From CAZHRK01 sp964534555 (GTDB lineage Bacteria > Babelota > Babeliae > Babelales > RVW-14), in assembly GCA_964534555.1 (NCBI GenBank), contig CAZHRK010000003.1:91149-155148 (forward strand): 64,000 bases of DNA, in the 5' to 3' direction. Position numbers and translations under genes: made by a program. The notes under the pieces were generated by a model that saw only the letters and a program-made list of their open reading frames with translations, was not told the origin of the DNA and searched no databases. The number at the start of each line of letters is the position of its first letter. Position 1 is the stretch's first letter. This document shows, in pieces, positions 9,394 through 18,350 of this stretch.

Positions 9394-9574
9394 AAAGATC
9401 CTCCTTTGGGGAATAATATAATATTGCTCAATTACTAGATCGCACGTATCCTAATTTTGTGCAAATTTGCTGGTTTGTCAATCTCATAGTCTTCAAAAAG
9501 CACTATGCAATCGGCTTCAGCAAGTAATTTTAAAGGTAATTTAACATCGAATTTTGTTTTTCGAAAGTAATCTC

Positions 9575-10945
9575 ATGAGGATTAATCAACAGGCCCTTTT
9601 TGTTGGGCTTTTTCTCGTGACTGTATCACTGTGTCGTGCAGAGACTGACTTCTTGTCTTTTATGGCTCCCGGCCTAGGTGATCAGCCTTCCTATGTAATA
9701 AAGCCTTGGACAGTTTCTATAGGTGATCGTATTCGATTTGGCCAAACTCATGATAGTTATGATAATCATGAGTCTAAGAGTGCCTTATTTAATAAGGCAG
9801 GCTCATGGGACCTTGTCCATTTAGGCCTTGGATTAAATGACTCTGATAGGAATAATCCTTTAAAACCAGCAACTCGTGCAAAGTGGGGTGCTGCTGGTGC
9901 GCCGTTTGCTGCACTTAATAATTTGTCTGCTGATGATGGAAAAGCAGATGTAAGTGGTACTTTGAAAATTCTTGATATGCGCCATACAGTTGCTGTCACG
10001 CTCCCATTAGGATTTTTTGTTGATGCAGCGCTTCCTGTTCGTCAGATCACCACAGAAGGCGTGATTATTACCCCTAAGGGCGGGCTTGTTGTTAATGGTG
10101 TTGCTATAAATACCTATCTAGCAAATGATCTACCGTTGATTGCAAAAGAGCATGGCATTGAGCTTAATCTTGCAAGAACAACAAAAGTTGGGCTCGGGGA
10201 TCTAGCTGTTGCTGGGGGGTGGCAAGGTGCCCATGACAATAAATCAACGATTTTTACCTACCTTAAGGGCTTATTTAAAGCAGGCGCTCTTTTCCCTACT
10301 GCACATGAGCAAAATAAGGATCTTTTGATCAGCTTTCCTTTTGGCTATAACGGTCATTATGGATTTTTTGGTCGGGGTGCTGTAGAGGTTACTATTTTTG
10401 ACGCATTTACTGTTGGTGCAACTGCAGGAAGCACGGTGTTTTTGAAAAAAACACAAGAGATGCGTGTCAATACCAATCCTGACCAGAACGGACTTTTAAA
10501 GCTGCAAAAAACTCGTGTGAGAGAGGATCTTGGCTCACTGATCAATCTTGCCGGTTATATAAAGGCAGATAAAATAGTGCGTGGTTTTAATCTTCTGCTT
10601 GGCTACTCATTTACACAGCAGGAAGCTACAGTCCTTGAAGCGCGGTCAGATGATTATCTACGTGATTTTACAGCGGCTCAACTTGCAAATCTTCAGGCTG
10701 GTGGTGCGCGTACACCGCTAAGTTTTATTTCTCGGTATGAGGTTTTGAATAGTGATCCTGGGCTTAAAGCTTGGCAGCAGCAAGTCTTGCATGCGGGAAT
10801 GTCTGTTGATACTCAGGTGCTTACGGGTGGCAAGCTTGGAGCTGTGCTTGGTCTTGAGTACGCATATCCTGTTATGGGTAAGCGCGTGTACGCAACTGGT
10901 ATGTTCGGCGGCTCTGCAGCTTTTAAAATGATCTTTAATTTCTAG
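9575..10945 (+). CDS. Probable outer-membrane beta-barrel protein
   Basis: This 456-residue protein has a signal peptide (MRINQQALFVGLFLVTVSLCRA). The rest shows alternating hydrophobic/hydrophilic strands with Gly/aromatic residues, and the chain ends in Phe (FGGSAAFKMIFNF), the usual C-terminal signature recognised by the BAM machinery. I chose the ATG at 9575 because it starts the signal peptide; the frame also offers a TTG seven codons upstream. No specific porin family is recognised. The gene is divergent from the acidic small gene across a ~180-bp gap. Confidence 0.7.
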   Translation: MRINQQALFVGLFLVTVSLCRAETDFLSFMAPGLGDQPSYVIKPWTVSIGDRIRFGQTHDSYDNHESKSALFNKAGSWDLVHLGLGLNDSDRNNPLKPATRAKWGAAGAPFAALNNLSADDGKADVSGTLKILDMRHTVAVTLPLGFFVDAALPVRQITTEGVIITPKGGLVVNGVAINTYLANDLPLIAKEHGIELNLARTTKVGLGDLAVAGGWQGAHDNKSTIFTYLKGLFKAGALFPTAHEQNKDLLISFPFGYNGHYGFFGRGAVEVTIFDAFTVGATAGSTVFLKKTQEMRVNTNPDQNGLLKLQKTRVREDLGSLINLAGYIKADKIVRGFNLLLGYSFTQQEATVLEARSDDYLRDFTAAQLANLQAGGARTPLSFISRYEVLNSDPGLKAWQQQVLHAGMSVDTQVLTGGKLGAVLGLEYAYPVMGKRVYATGMFGGSAAFKMIFNF

Positions 10946-11038
10946 CTGCACACAGTCTGGCTTTCCTTAATGGCTGCCTCGTGGTACACTAGCGGCTCAT
11001 GGTAGCATAGTGCCCTAAAATCCTGGATTATATAACTC

Positions 11039-12733
11039 ATGAATATTATTCAAACAATTAAGCATCACCTTTTACATAAAGCGCTTCAGCGTTTTAGTGT
11101 TGGGTCTGATGTTCTGACAAACCTCGAGTTCAAAATTAATGCAACCAGTGCAGCTGGTCATGGTGATATTAGTACTAATATTGCGATGCTCCTTACTAAG
11201 CATGTTGGGCTTGCACCTCGGGTTGTTGCTCAGGATATCAAAGACGAAATTATGCTTGATCAAACGCTTAAGCATATTATTTCTGATGTTGCGATTGCTG
11301 GACCAGGCTTTATTAATATCACCTTGAATAATGATGCATGGGTAAAACTTGTTGTTGAGATCTCTGCTCAGAAAGCAGATTTTTTCAAAGATTCCTCTGC
11401 TTCAAAAAAACGTTATTTAATTGAGTATGTCAGCGCTAATCCTACTGGTCCACTCCATTTAGGTCATGGCCGCGGAGCAATTATTGGTGATGTGCTTGCA
11501 CGTACGCTTGTTTTCTTGGGTAATAACGTTCACCGCGAGTTTTATATTAATGACGCAGGAAATCAGATAAAACTTTTGGGTGATTCGCTTAAAGCGCGCT
11601 GCTTGCAGCAACTAGGCCAAGCTGCTGAGCTTCCTGAAGAAGGTTATGCTGGTGAGTACATGATTGATCTTGCAAAAGATTGTGTCATGCAGCACGGTGA
11701 GTCTGTGCTTGAAAAAAGCGACCAGTTTTTTCAGCTTTATGCTAAAGAGCAGATGCTTAATGAGCAAAAAGCAACGCTTGCACAGTATGGAATAACTTTC
11801 GACCAATGGTTTTCAGAAAAAAATCTTCATGATGATGGATCAGTGCTACGCGCTATTGATCTTTTGATCAAGTCTGGGCTTGCATATGAGCTTGATGGTG
11901 CGCTGTGGTTTAAATCAACTGAATTTGGTGATGATAAAGATCGTGTTATCAGAAAAAGCACCGGTGAGCTGACATATATTGCTGCTGATATTGCCTACCA
12001 TAAATATAAGTTTGATAGAGGCTATGACACCCTGATCGATATTTTAGGGCATGATCATCATGGCTATGTGAAGCGTCTTAAGGCAACTATGGCAGCACTT
12101 GGGTACAATCAAGATGCCCTTGATGTTATTTTGTATCAGCTTGTAACGATTAAAAATGGTGACGCTGTTGTAAGAATGTCAAAACGTGCAGGAACTTTCA
12201 CAAAGCTGTCTGATGTAATCGAAGAAGTTGGTACTGACGTTGCTCGATTCTTTTATCTTAATCGTAAGGCAGATATGCCACTTGATTTTGATATGGCGGC
12301 AGCTGTTAAGAAGAGTGATGAAAATCCTGTTTTCTACATTCAATACGCGTATGTTCGTATTAAAAGTGTTCTTGCAAAAGCGCGTGCTGAGGGGTTTGAT
12401 GAGTGGATTAATCATATTAATCAAGGTATTTCAGCAGAATCGTATCAGGCGCTTGAAAGCTGTATGACTGATGCTGAAAAAGCACTGTTGAAAAAAATTG
12501 CAGCGCTGTCAGATGCGCTTAGAGCGATTGAGCAAAATCATCAAACGCATGTACTATCATATTATGCGCATGACCTTGCACAGCATTTGCATAATTATTA
12601 CACACACCATAAGGTGATAGATATTCAAAATGAGGACCAATCAAAGCTGCGTATGCTTATGATTCATCTTGTTAAAGAGACACTTGATGTGTGTTTAGAC
12701 CTCCTTGGTATTTCAAAACCAGAAAAAATGTAA
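11039..12733 (+). CDS. argS: Arginyl-tRNA synthetase
   Basis: A class I aminoacyl-tRNA synthetase that charges tRNA-Arg. Visible motifs are the N-terminal additional domain typical of ArgRS, SANPTGPLHLGHGRGA with the HIGH-type HLGH near residue 140, and VRMSKRAGTF as the KMSKS-type loop near residue 379. The C-terminal anticodon-binding domain ends with a short LLGI..PEKM tail. Its length of 564 residues is normal. lepA starts 17 bp downstream on the same strand, so the two are likely cotranscribed. The ~95 bp upstream of the start is intergenic and probably holds the promoter, although no clear -35/-10 pair was found. Confidence 0.97.
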   Translation: MNIIQTIKHHLLHKALQRFSVGSDVLTNLEFKINATSAAGHGDISTNIAMLLTKHVGLAPRVVAQDIKDEIMLDQTLKHIISDVAIAGPGFINITLNNDAWVKLVVEISAQKADFFKDSSASKKRYLIEYVSANPTGPLHLGHGRGAIIGDVLARTLVFLGNNVHREFYINDAGNQIKLLGDSLKARCLQQLGQAAELPEEGYAGEYMIDLAKDCVMQHGESVLEKSDQFFQLYAKEQMLNEQKATLAQYGITFDQWFSEKNLHDDGSVLRAIDLLIKSGLAYELDGALWFKSTEFGDDKDRVIRKSTGELTYIAADIAYHKYKFDRGYDTLIDILGHDHHGYVKRLKATMAALGYNQDALDVILYQLVTIKNGDAVVRMSKRAGTFTKLSDVIEEVGTDVARFFYLNRKADMPLDFDMAAAVKKSDENPVFYIQYAYVRIKSVLAKARAEGFDEWINHINQGISAESYQALESCMTDAEKALLKKIAALSDALRAIEQNHQTHVLSYYAHDLAQHLHNYYTHHKVIDIQNEDQSKLRMLMIHLVKETLDVCLDLLGISKPEKM

Positions 12734-12750
12734 CGACAGGGACGTGCAAC

Positions 12751-14580
12751 GTGAATATAAGTAAAATTGCAAACTTTAATCTTCAAAATTTTGATACCAG
12801 CCGTATTAGAAACTTTTCTATTATCGCCCATATTGACCACGGCAAATCAACTTTGGCAGACCGCCTGCTTGAGAAGGCTGAAACGATTTCATCTCGCCAA
12901 AGAGTTGAGCAAGTTCTTGATAAGTTGCAGGTAGAGCGTGAACGTGGAATCACTGTCAAAGCGCAGACAGCGTCGCTGTTTTATGAGTATAAAGGGCAAA
13001 CATATCTGCTCAATTTAATTGATACTCCCGGCCACGTTGATTTTGCTTATGAAGTGTCACGTTCGTTATATGCCTGCCAAGGTGCACTGCTTCTTGTTGA
13101 TGCTGCTCAAGGTGTCCAGGCGCAGACCATGGCAAATTTTTATTTAGCGTTTGAGCAGGATTTAACTATTATTCCTGTTATTAACAAAATCGATATGGCT
13201 AATGCTGATCCTGAGCGTGTGTCACGTGAAATGGAAAAAGTTTTTGATACAAATCCAGCTGAGATACTTAAGATTTCTGCAAAAGCAGGTATTGGGATTG
13301 ATGAGCTTTTTGGCCAGATCATAGAGCGTATTAAGCCACCTCAGGGACAAGAGTCTAAGCCCCTTAAGGCGCTTCTTTTTGACTCATGGTACGATGAATA
13401 CCGTGGTGTGATCTGTTTGATCGAAGTTATCGATGGCAGTATCAAAAAAGGTGATGTGATTGTTTCTGCTCATAGCGGTGAAGAGTATGAGGTTCTTGAT
13501 ATTGGTCTTATGTACCCAGAACCACACCAGACAGGCGCTCTTTACACAGGACAAGTTGGATACCTAATCTCAGGTATGAAAACGGTCAAAGAAGCGCGTG
13601 TGGGTGATACTTTTTACAGAGCAAAAGAGCCAGTTCAAGCGCTTCCTGGATTTAAACCATCAAAGCCAATGGTTTTTGCGGGGATTTATCCGCTTGATAC
13701 ATCTGAGTTTGAGATGGTTCGTGATGCGATTGAAAAGCTTACGGTAAACGATCCGAGTGTTCATATTGAAAAAGAAAGCTCTGCTGCCCTTGGTCTTGGC
13801 TTCCGTTGTGGATTTCTTGGCTTATTGCACATGGATGTTTTCAAGCAGCGCCTCGAGCAAGAGTATAATGCTTCAATTATTGTCACTTCGCCTACCGTTT
13901 TGTACAAAGTTCTTATGACAAACGGCGATGAAGTTATTGTTGAAAACCCATCAAAGTTCCCAGATGAAGTAAAAATTGATCAAGTATACGAGCCGATGGT
14001 TAATGCTACTATCATTACACCTAAAGACTATCTGGGTAATATTATGACCCTTTGCCAAGAGCGACGAGGTGTTCAGGATGGTATGCAGTTTCTTGAGGAG
14101 CAGCGTATTGTATTAAAATACAAACTGCCGCTTAATGAAATTATTACAGATTTTTATGACAAGTTAAAATCTATGAGTGCTGGTTATGCAAGCTTTGATT
14201 ATGAGCAAGCCGGTTACCAAGAATCTGATCTTGTTAAAATGAATATCTTGCTTAATGGCAAGCCTGTTGATGCGCTCTCTGTGATTGTGCATAAAGAAAA
14301 ATCTTATTATATGGGCCGACAGCTTGTAAGCAAATTGCGTGAAGTTATTCATCGCCAAATGTTTGAGGTTGCTATTCAAGCTGCTATTGGTTCAAAAATT
14401 ATTGCACGCGAAAGCGTAGCTGCGCTGCGTAAGAACGTTACGGCTAAATGTTATGGCGGTGATATATCACGTAAGCGTAAGCTCCTTGAAAAACAAAAAG
14501 AGGGTAAGAAGAAGCTTAAGCAGGTTGGTTCTGTTGAGCTTCCACATGAAGCGTTTCTTACAGTTCTTAAACACGACTAG
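12751..14580 (+). CDS. lepA: Elongation factor 4 (LepA), ribosomal back-translocase GTPase
   Basis: The translational GTPase EF4/LepA. G1 is AHIDHGKSTLADRLL; G2 and G3 follow (RGITVK, DTPGHVDFAYEV); G4 is NKID. The LepA-specific C-terminal domain is present, with YGGDISRKRKLLEKQKEGKKK near the end. I chose the GTG at 12751 because AGGGA precedes it at a suitable distance and it gives 609 residues, close to the family norm of about 600. A longer frame would overlap argS by 43 bp without adding similarity. An HspR-like regulator follows after 14 bp. Confidence 0.96.
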   Translation: MNISKIANFNLQNFDTSRIRNFSIIAHIDHGKSTLADRLLEKAETISSRQRVEQVLDKLQVERERGITVKAQTASLFYEYKGQTYLLNLIDTPGHVDFAYEVSRSLYACQGALLLVDAAQGVQAQTMANFYLAFEQDLTIIPVINKIDMANADPERVSREMEKVFDTNPAEILKISAKAGIGIDELFGQIIERIKPPQGQESKPLKALLFDSWYDEYRGVICLIEVIDGSIKKGDVIVSAHSGEEYEVLDIGLMYPEPHQTGALYTGQVGYLISGMKTVKEARVGDTFYRAKEPVQALPGFKPSKPMVFAGIYPLDTSEFEMVRDAIEKLTVNDPSVHIEKESSAALGLGFRCGFLGLLHMDVFKQRLEQEYNASIIVTSPTVLYKVLMTNGDEVIVENPSKFPDEVKIDQVYEPMVNATIITPKDYLGNIMTLCQERRGVQDGMQFLEEQRIVLKYKLPLNEIITDFYDKLKSMSAGYASFDYEQAGYQESDLVKMNILLNGKPVDALSVIVHKEKSYYMGRQLVSKLREVIHRQMFEVAIQAAIGSKIIARESVAALRKNVTAKCYGGDISRKRKLLEKQKEGKKKLKQVGSVELPHEAFLTVLKHD

Positions 14581-14594
14581 TAAGGGAGAGTTTG

Positions 14595-15104
14595 ATGAGA
14601 AAGAAAAAAGGGTATTATTCGATTTCTGTCGTTGCGAAGATGTTTTCTGTTCATCAGCAAACAATTCGTATGTATGAAAAACAGGGGCTTATAACACCAA
14701 AGCGCTCTGATGGAAATACTCGTCTTTTCTCTGAGGAAGACGTTGACCGCCTTGAAGAAGTTATTCATTTGACGCATAAGGTTGGCGTTAATCTTGCTGG
14801 TGTTGAGATCATTCTTAAGCTTCAAAAAAAGATGAAGCGTATGCAAGATGAAATGAATAAGCTTTTTTCTGATACCGAAGAAGAGCTTGTTAGGGAAACA
14901 CTTGACCTTAAAGATAGCGCTAAGCGCCAAGCTGAGCGTATTGTTGCTATTAATAAGCAAGCTGGTGTTGATATCTCTGGGCTTTTGAGCGAGGATACTC
15001 CACCTCAAAAACGACAAGCGTTACCAAAAGTTAGAGATGAAGACTCATCAGAAGATGAGACACCTGACACTGACTTTCAAATAGAGTACGATGACAAAGA
15101 TTAG
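14595..15104 (+). CDS. MerR-family (HspR-like) transcriptional regulator
   Basis: This 169-residue protein has an N-terminal MerR winged helix: YYSISVVAKMFSVHQQTIRMYEKQGLI, then RLFSEEDVDRL and GVNLAGVEIIL, which resembles HspR, the repressor of dnaK-type heat-shock operons. A coiled-coil segment follows (residues ~75-105), then a strongly acidic tail (DEDSSEDE...YDDKD) that HspR proteins do not usually have. AGGGAG lies 6 nt before the ATG. Chaperone genes are not adjacent, so targets cannot be read from context. It sits directly behind lepA and overlaps the next, convergent gene by 4 bp. Confidence 0.85.
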   Translation: MRKKKGYYSISVVAKMFSVHQQTIRMYEKQGLITPKRSDGNTRLFSEEDVDRLEEVIHLTHKVGVNLAGVEIILKLQKKMKRMQDEMNKLFSDTEEELVRETLDLKDSAKRQAERIVAINKQAGVDISGLLSEDTPPQKRQALPKVRDEDSSEDETPDTDFQIEYDDKD

Positions 15105-15391
15105 CTGATTAAGGCTATAATTTTTTTTACGATGGCGCTGGTTTCGTCAGAATTTGGCGCCTCGTAGTTACTCAGACTCTGCACTATACTCGAAAGCTCT
15201 TGCACTAAGGTTTTGATACCTTTTACTTGTGGATGATTTTCACCAATAATCGCAAGGTTAATTTCTATAAGGTGAATTCGGTGCTTGAGATCGTTAATAG
15301 CACTATTTGATATATTTCCTTTAACAAGAGACTCAACCAGGGCTAAAAGCTCTGCCTTGTCTGAAGGAGTCGGTTGTTCAATGCGCGCCAT
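15101..15391 (-). CDS. Small helical protein, unknown
   Basis: This 96-residue protein has no signal peptide and is predicted all-alpha with amphipathic heptads. TAAGGGAATAAT precedes the ATG, a good ribosome binding site. It is convergent with the HspR-like gene, and the two overlap by 4 bp. I do not recognise a family. Confidence 0.6.
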   Translation of the reverse strand: MARIEQPTPSDKAELLALVESLVKGNISNSAINDLKHRIHLIEINLAIIGENHPQVKGIKTLVQELSSIVQSLSNYEAPNSDETSAIVKKIIALIS

Positions 15392-15681
15392 ATTATTCCC
15401 TTATGGTGCAGTATTTTTTTACTACACTATTGTTTGAATCTAATAGATCTTTAAATATTTTACTATTTGGAAAAAGCAAAAGTCTATGATTTGACTCACT
15501 CTGTGCGTAAGCCCGAGCTCTGTTTTGAATTTTGTGCTCAGCTGGGGGGAGTCTTCATAAAAATAGTATATTGGCCAGATCAGCTTAAATTTTAATTTTT
15601 TGATTTAACTTTAATTTCAGCGGCTAAAGCGACTTTTATAAAGAGCGTTCATTTTTTTGCAAAAAAGTTCATTTTTTCATC

Positions 15682-15710
15682 TTGCCAACACAGTGCCTTT
15701 GTGATACATT
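15682..15710 (+). promoter_or_regulatory. Predicted sigma70-type promoter for tRNA-Leu and secD
   Basis: TTGCCA, 17 bp, TACATT, about 50 bp before the tRNA-Leu 5' end. The rest of the 367-bp gap (15392-15758) is AT-rich, with repeated GTTCATTTTTT tracts, and holds no gene I can recognise. Confidence 0.6.
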
Positions 15711-15758
15711 TCTCTTCGTCTTTTTCATATCTGTTATCAAGCAATTAGCAAATTGTGT

Positions 15759-15845
15759 GCCGAGGTGGCGAAATTGGTAGACGCGCTGCTTTGAGGGGGC
15801 AGTGGAAGAAATTCCATAGGAGTTCGAGTCTCCTCCTCGGCACCA
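15759..15845 (+). tRNA. tRNA-Leu (anticodon GAG)
   Basis: Class II cloverleaf: acceptor GCCGAGG/CCTCGGC, D-arm, anticodon loop TTGAGGG (GAG), a long variable arm, TTCGAGT T-loop, encoded CCA at 15843-15845. secD starts 43 bp downstream on the same strand. Confidence 0.95.
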
Positions 15846-15888
15846 TTTTTTTTGCTCGAGAGTAGTACCCTGCTTGAGGAGTCTTTAT

Positions 15889-17529
15889 ATGAAGTCACAG
15901 TCACGTCTTGGCCGTATGCTCCTGTCTCCACTCATGGGTTGGATTGCTGTCCTCACCCTGGGTTCGTACTTGATGGTGAGTTTCGATAAAAAAATTCTTA
16001 ATCAACCTCTTGATGAACAGTCTTTGACTGCTCGCTTTAAGCGTTATATCGACGCAGCGCACTTTGCCTACATTAAAAAAGGTATAGACCTTGAGGGCGG
16101 AACGTATCTTGTTCTGAGCGTTGATGTTGAGAAGGCGATTGAAAACAAACTTAGTCTTGAGGCCCGTTCTATAGACGGTCTTTTACGATCTAAGGATGCA
16201 GAGGTTCCGTCAAAAAAAATTGTTGTACCACAAGGTATTGATCTAGTTTTTGATTCTCCTGCTGCTGCCAGCGCAGCCATCTCTGTCTTGCAAGAGGCGC
16301 GCCTTGGTAGTGTCAAATTCAAATTAGCAGAATCAGTAATTCAGCTTTCACTTTCAACAGATCTTGAGCAATCAATTAAAACAGGTGCTGTTGAACAGGG
16401 CGTTAATGTATTAACAAACCGCCTTGGTGGTTATGGAGTCGAGGGCATTGTTGTTCAACAACATGGTGACCGTCAAATTGTTATTCAAATGCCTGGCGTT
16501 GATGATGCTGAGCACATTAAATCTGTTATCACAAAGACAGCGCTTCTCGAGTTTAAAATTGTTGAAGAAGTTGCATCAAGCAGAGAAGCATTGCTAGACA
16601 GATACGATGGCGATTTGCCAGGCGATAAGATGATTGTTCCTGGTGAGCGCGCTGATGCTGGCCAGCAGTTGTTTTATCTCGTATCAACTTTTGCTGATCT
16701 GACAGGTGATCGTATTTCAGCAGCCGCTGTTGATCATGATGAGTTTAATAGACCAAATGTTACGTTTAAACTTGATAGCGTTGGCGCGCGTGAGTTTGCT
16801 GAACTTACCGCAAATAATATCGGTAAAAGCCTTGGTATTATTATCGATAATGTTATGAAATCTGCGCCTTCTATTCGTACAGAAATTAATGGTGGATCAG
16901 CTTCTATCACGGGTAACTATACACAGAAAGAGGCTTTTGACTTAGCCCTCGTGTTGCGCTCTGGATCATTACAAGCACCACTTAAACTTGAAAACGAAAA
17001 TAGAGTTGGTGCATCACTTGGCCAAGATTCTATTAACAAAGGCGCTATGTCATGCGTTATTGCGCTTGCTATGCTCTTTGTATTCAGCTTGCTTTACTAT
17101 CGTATTCCAGGTCTTCTCGCAGTCATTGCTTTGATGGTTAATATTCTTCTGACATTGTTAATGCTTTCTTATTTCAAAGCGACCTTGACATTGCCTGGAA
17201 TTGCGGGTATCGTACTGACCATCGGTATGGCGATTGACGCATCTATTCTGATTTATGAGCGCGTTAAAGACGAGCTTCTTGTTGGAATTCCATTCAGAAA
17301 AGCACTGATGGATGGCTTCAAAAGCGCGATGCCAGTGATCATGGATTCAAACATCACAACCTTCTTGACCGGTTTGGTTTTATATTGGTTTGGAGGACCT
17401 GCGATTAAAGGGTTTGCGATCACAATTATGCTAGGAATCATCGCTACAGTTTTATCTGGCGTTTACTTTCTCAAGCATTTATACCGCTTTATCTTTGATA
17501 ATACGAGCATTTCAGGCTTTAAGCTGTAA
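15889..17529 (+). CDS. secD: Protein translocase subunit SecD
   Basis: SecD (546 residues), the inner-membrane component that uses the proton motive force to help SecYEG export. The chain shows an N-terminal membrane helix, the GIDLEGGTYLVL motif of the P1 domain, the NRLGGYGVEG motif, and a six-helix C-terminal membrane domain with LPGIAGIVLTIGMAIDASILIYERVKDE. I chose the ATG at 15889, 7 nt after GAGGAG. SecF is neither fused nor adjacent: tRNA-Met and plsY follow instead, so secF must lie elsewhere or be absent. Export capacity matters here because a large share of the window encodes signal-peptide proteins. Confidence 0.95.
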   Translation: MKSQSRLGRMLLSPLMGWIAVLTLGSYLMVSFDKKILNQPLDEQSLTARFKRYIDAAHFAYIKKGIDLEGGTYLVLSVDVEKAIENKLSLEARSIDGLLRSKDAEVPSKKIVVPQGIDLVFDSPAAASAAISVLQEARLGSVKFKLAESVIQLSLSTDLEQSIKTGAVEQGVNVLTNRLGGYGVEGIVVQQHGDRQIVIQMPGVDDAEHIKSVITKTALLEFKIVEEVASSREALLDRYDGDLPGDKMIVPGERADAGQQLFYLVSTFADLTGDRISAAAVDHDEFNRPNVTFKLDSVGAREFAELTANNIGKSLGIIIDNVMKSAPSIRTEINGGSASITGNYTQKEAFDLALVLRSGSLQAPLKLENENRVGASLGQDSINKGAMSCVIALAMLFVFSLLYYRIPGLLAVIALMVNILLTLLMLSYFKATLTLPGIAGIVLTIGMAIDASILIYERVKDELLVGIPFRKALMDGFKSAMPVIMDSNITTFLTGLVLYWFGGPAIKGFAITIMLGIIATVLSGVYFLKHLYRFIFDNTSISGFKL

Positions 17530-17546
17530 GTGTTCAAGTTTTGAGT

Positions 17547-17623
17547 GGCGACGTAGCTCAGTTGGTTAGAGCGACGGAATCATAATCCGTAGGTCCTGAG
17601 TTCGAATCTCAGCGTCGCTACCA
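17547..17623 (+). tRNA. tRNA-Met (anticodon CAT)
   Basis: Full cloverleaf with encoded CCA; anticodon loop ATCATAA; D-loop AGTTGGTTA; T-loop TTCGAAT. Closest in appearance to elongator tRNA-Met. A lysidine-modified tRNA-Ile2 (also CAT) cannot be excluded. The first acceptor pair is G1-U72. Confidence 0.9.
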
Positions 17624-17643
17624 CTTTTAAGCAATACAAATTC

Positions 17644-17682
17644 GCCCTCAGAATCCAGATAGGATTTTGGGGGCTTTTTTTT
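17644..17682 (+). terminator. Rho-independent terminator after tRNA-Met
   Basis: A 13-bp stem with G-U pairs (arms 17644-17656 and 17662-17674) followed by T8. It ends the secD/tRNA-Met transcript and lies just before plsY. Confidence 0.85.
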
Positions 17683-17693
17683 GGTGGTTAGTT

Positions 17694-18332
17694 ATGGAAG
17701 TACTTACGTGTCTTACTCTAGTTGTGCCATTACTCATTACATACCTCATCGGTTCGGTTCCATCTGGTTATTGGATTTGTCACTATATTCTTAAAATAGA
17801 TATTACTAAACACGGCTCAGGAAATATCGGTGCGTCTAATGTTGGGCGAATCGCCGGTAAGCAATTCTTCTTTATTGTTTTCTTCTTGGATGCACTTAAG
17901 GCATGGGTTGCGCTCTACCTTTTTGCCAGTTTTATTACAAATTTTCTTGCGACAACAGCTTACGCTGATTATGCATCTATAATGAGTCAGGGGATTTTAT
18001 CTACACTTTTACTTGTGGGTAATGCACATTCTATTTTTTTACGCTTCAAGGGTGGTAAAGGCGTTGCTACTGCGCTTGGTATTTTACTTTATGTCGCGCC
18101 CTGGGAGCTGTCATCGCTCTTTATGATTTGCTGGATTTTTATATTAGCGCTTACAAAAGAGGCCTTTATGGCGTCTCTTGGGGGTATGTTTCTTGTCTTG
18201 GTAGCTTCATGGTGGTATGATCCGCAGCTACCGTATTTAATTTGTACTATTTTTTGTTGGCTTATTATTAGGCATAACTCAAATATACGAAACATCTGCG
18301 CGCGTTGTTGCCCTTGTCCATGGACTAAATAA
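17694..18332 (+). CDS. plsY: Acyl-phosphate:glycerol-3-phosphate acyltransferase PlsY
   Basis: PlsY transfers an acyl group from acyl-phosphate to glycerol-3-phosphate, the first step of phospholipid synthesis, in the inner membrane. All three conserved motifs are visible: HGSGNIGASNVGR, GNAHSIFLRFKGGKGVAT and RHNSNIRN. Several hydrophobic helices lie between them. I chose the ATG at 17694 (212 residues); a longer frame runs back into the terminator. The C-terminal CARCCPCPWTK is Cys-rich and unusual for the family. The DNA ligase gene begins 18 bp later. Confidence 0.95.
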   Translation: MEVLTCLTLVVPLLITYLIGSVPSGYWICHYILKIDITKHGSGNIGASNVGRIAGKQFFFIVFFLDALKAWVALYLFASFITNFLATTAYADYASIMSQGILSTLLLVGNAHSIFLRFKGGKGVATALGILLYVAPWELSSLFMICWIFILALTKEAFMASLGGMFLVLVASWWYDPQLPYLICTIFCWLIIRHNSNIRNICARCCPCPWTK

Positions 18333-18350
18333 ACGGAGAATAAAATTTCC

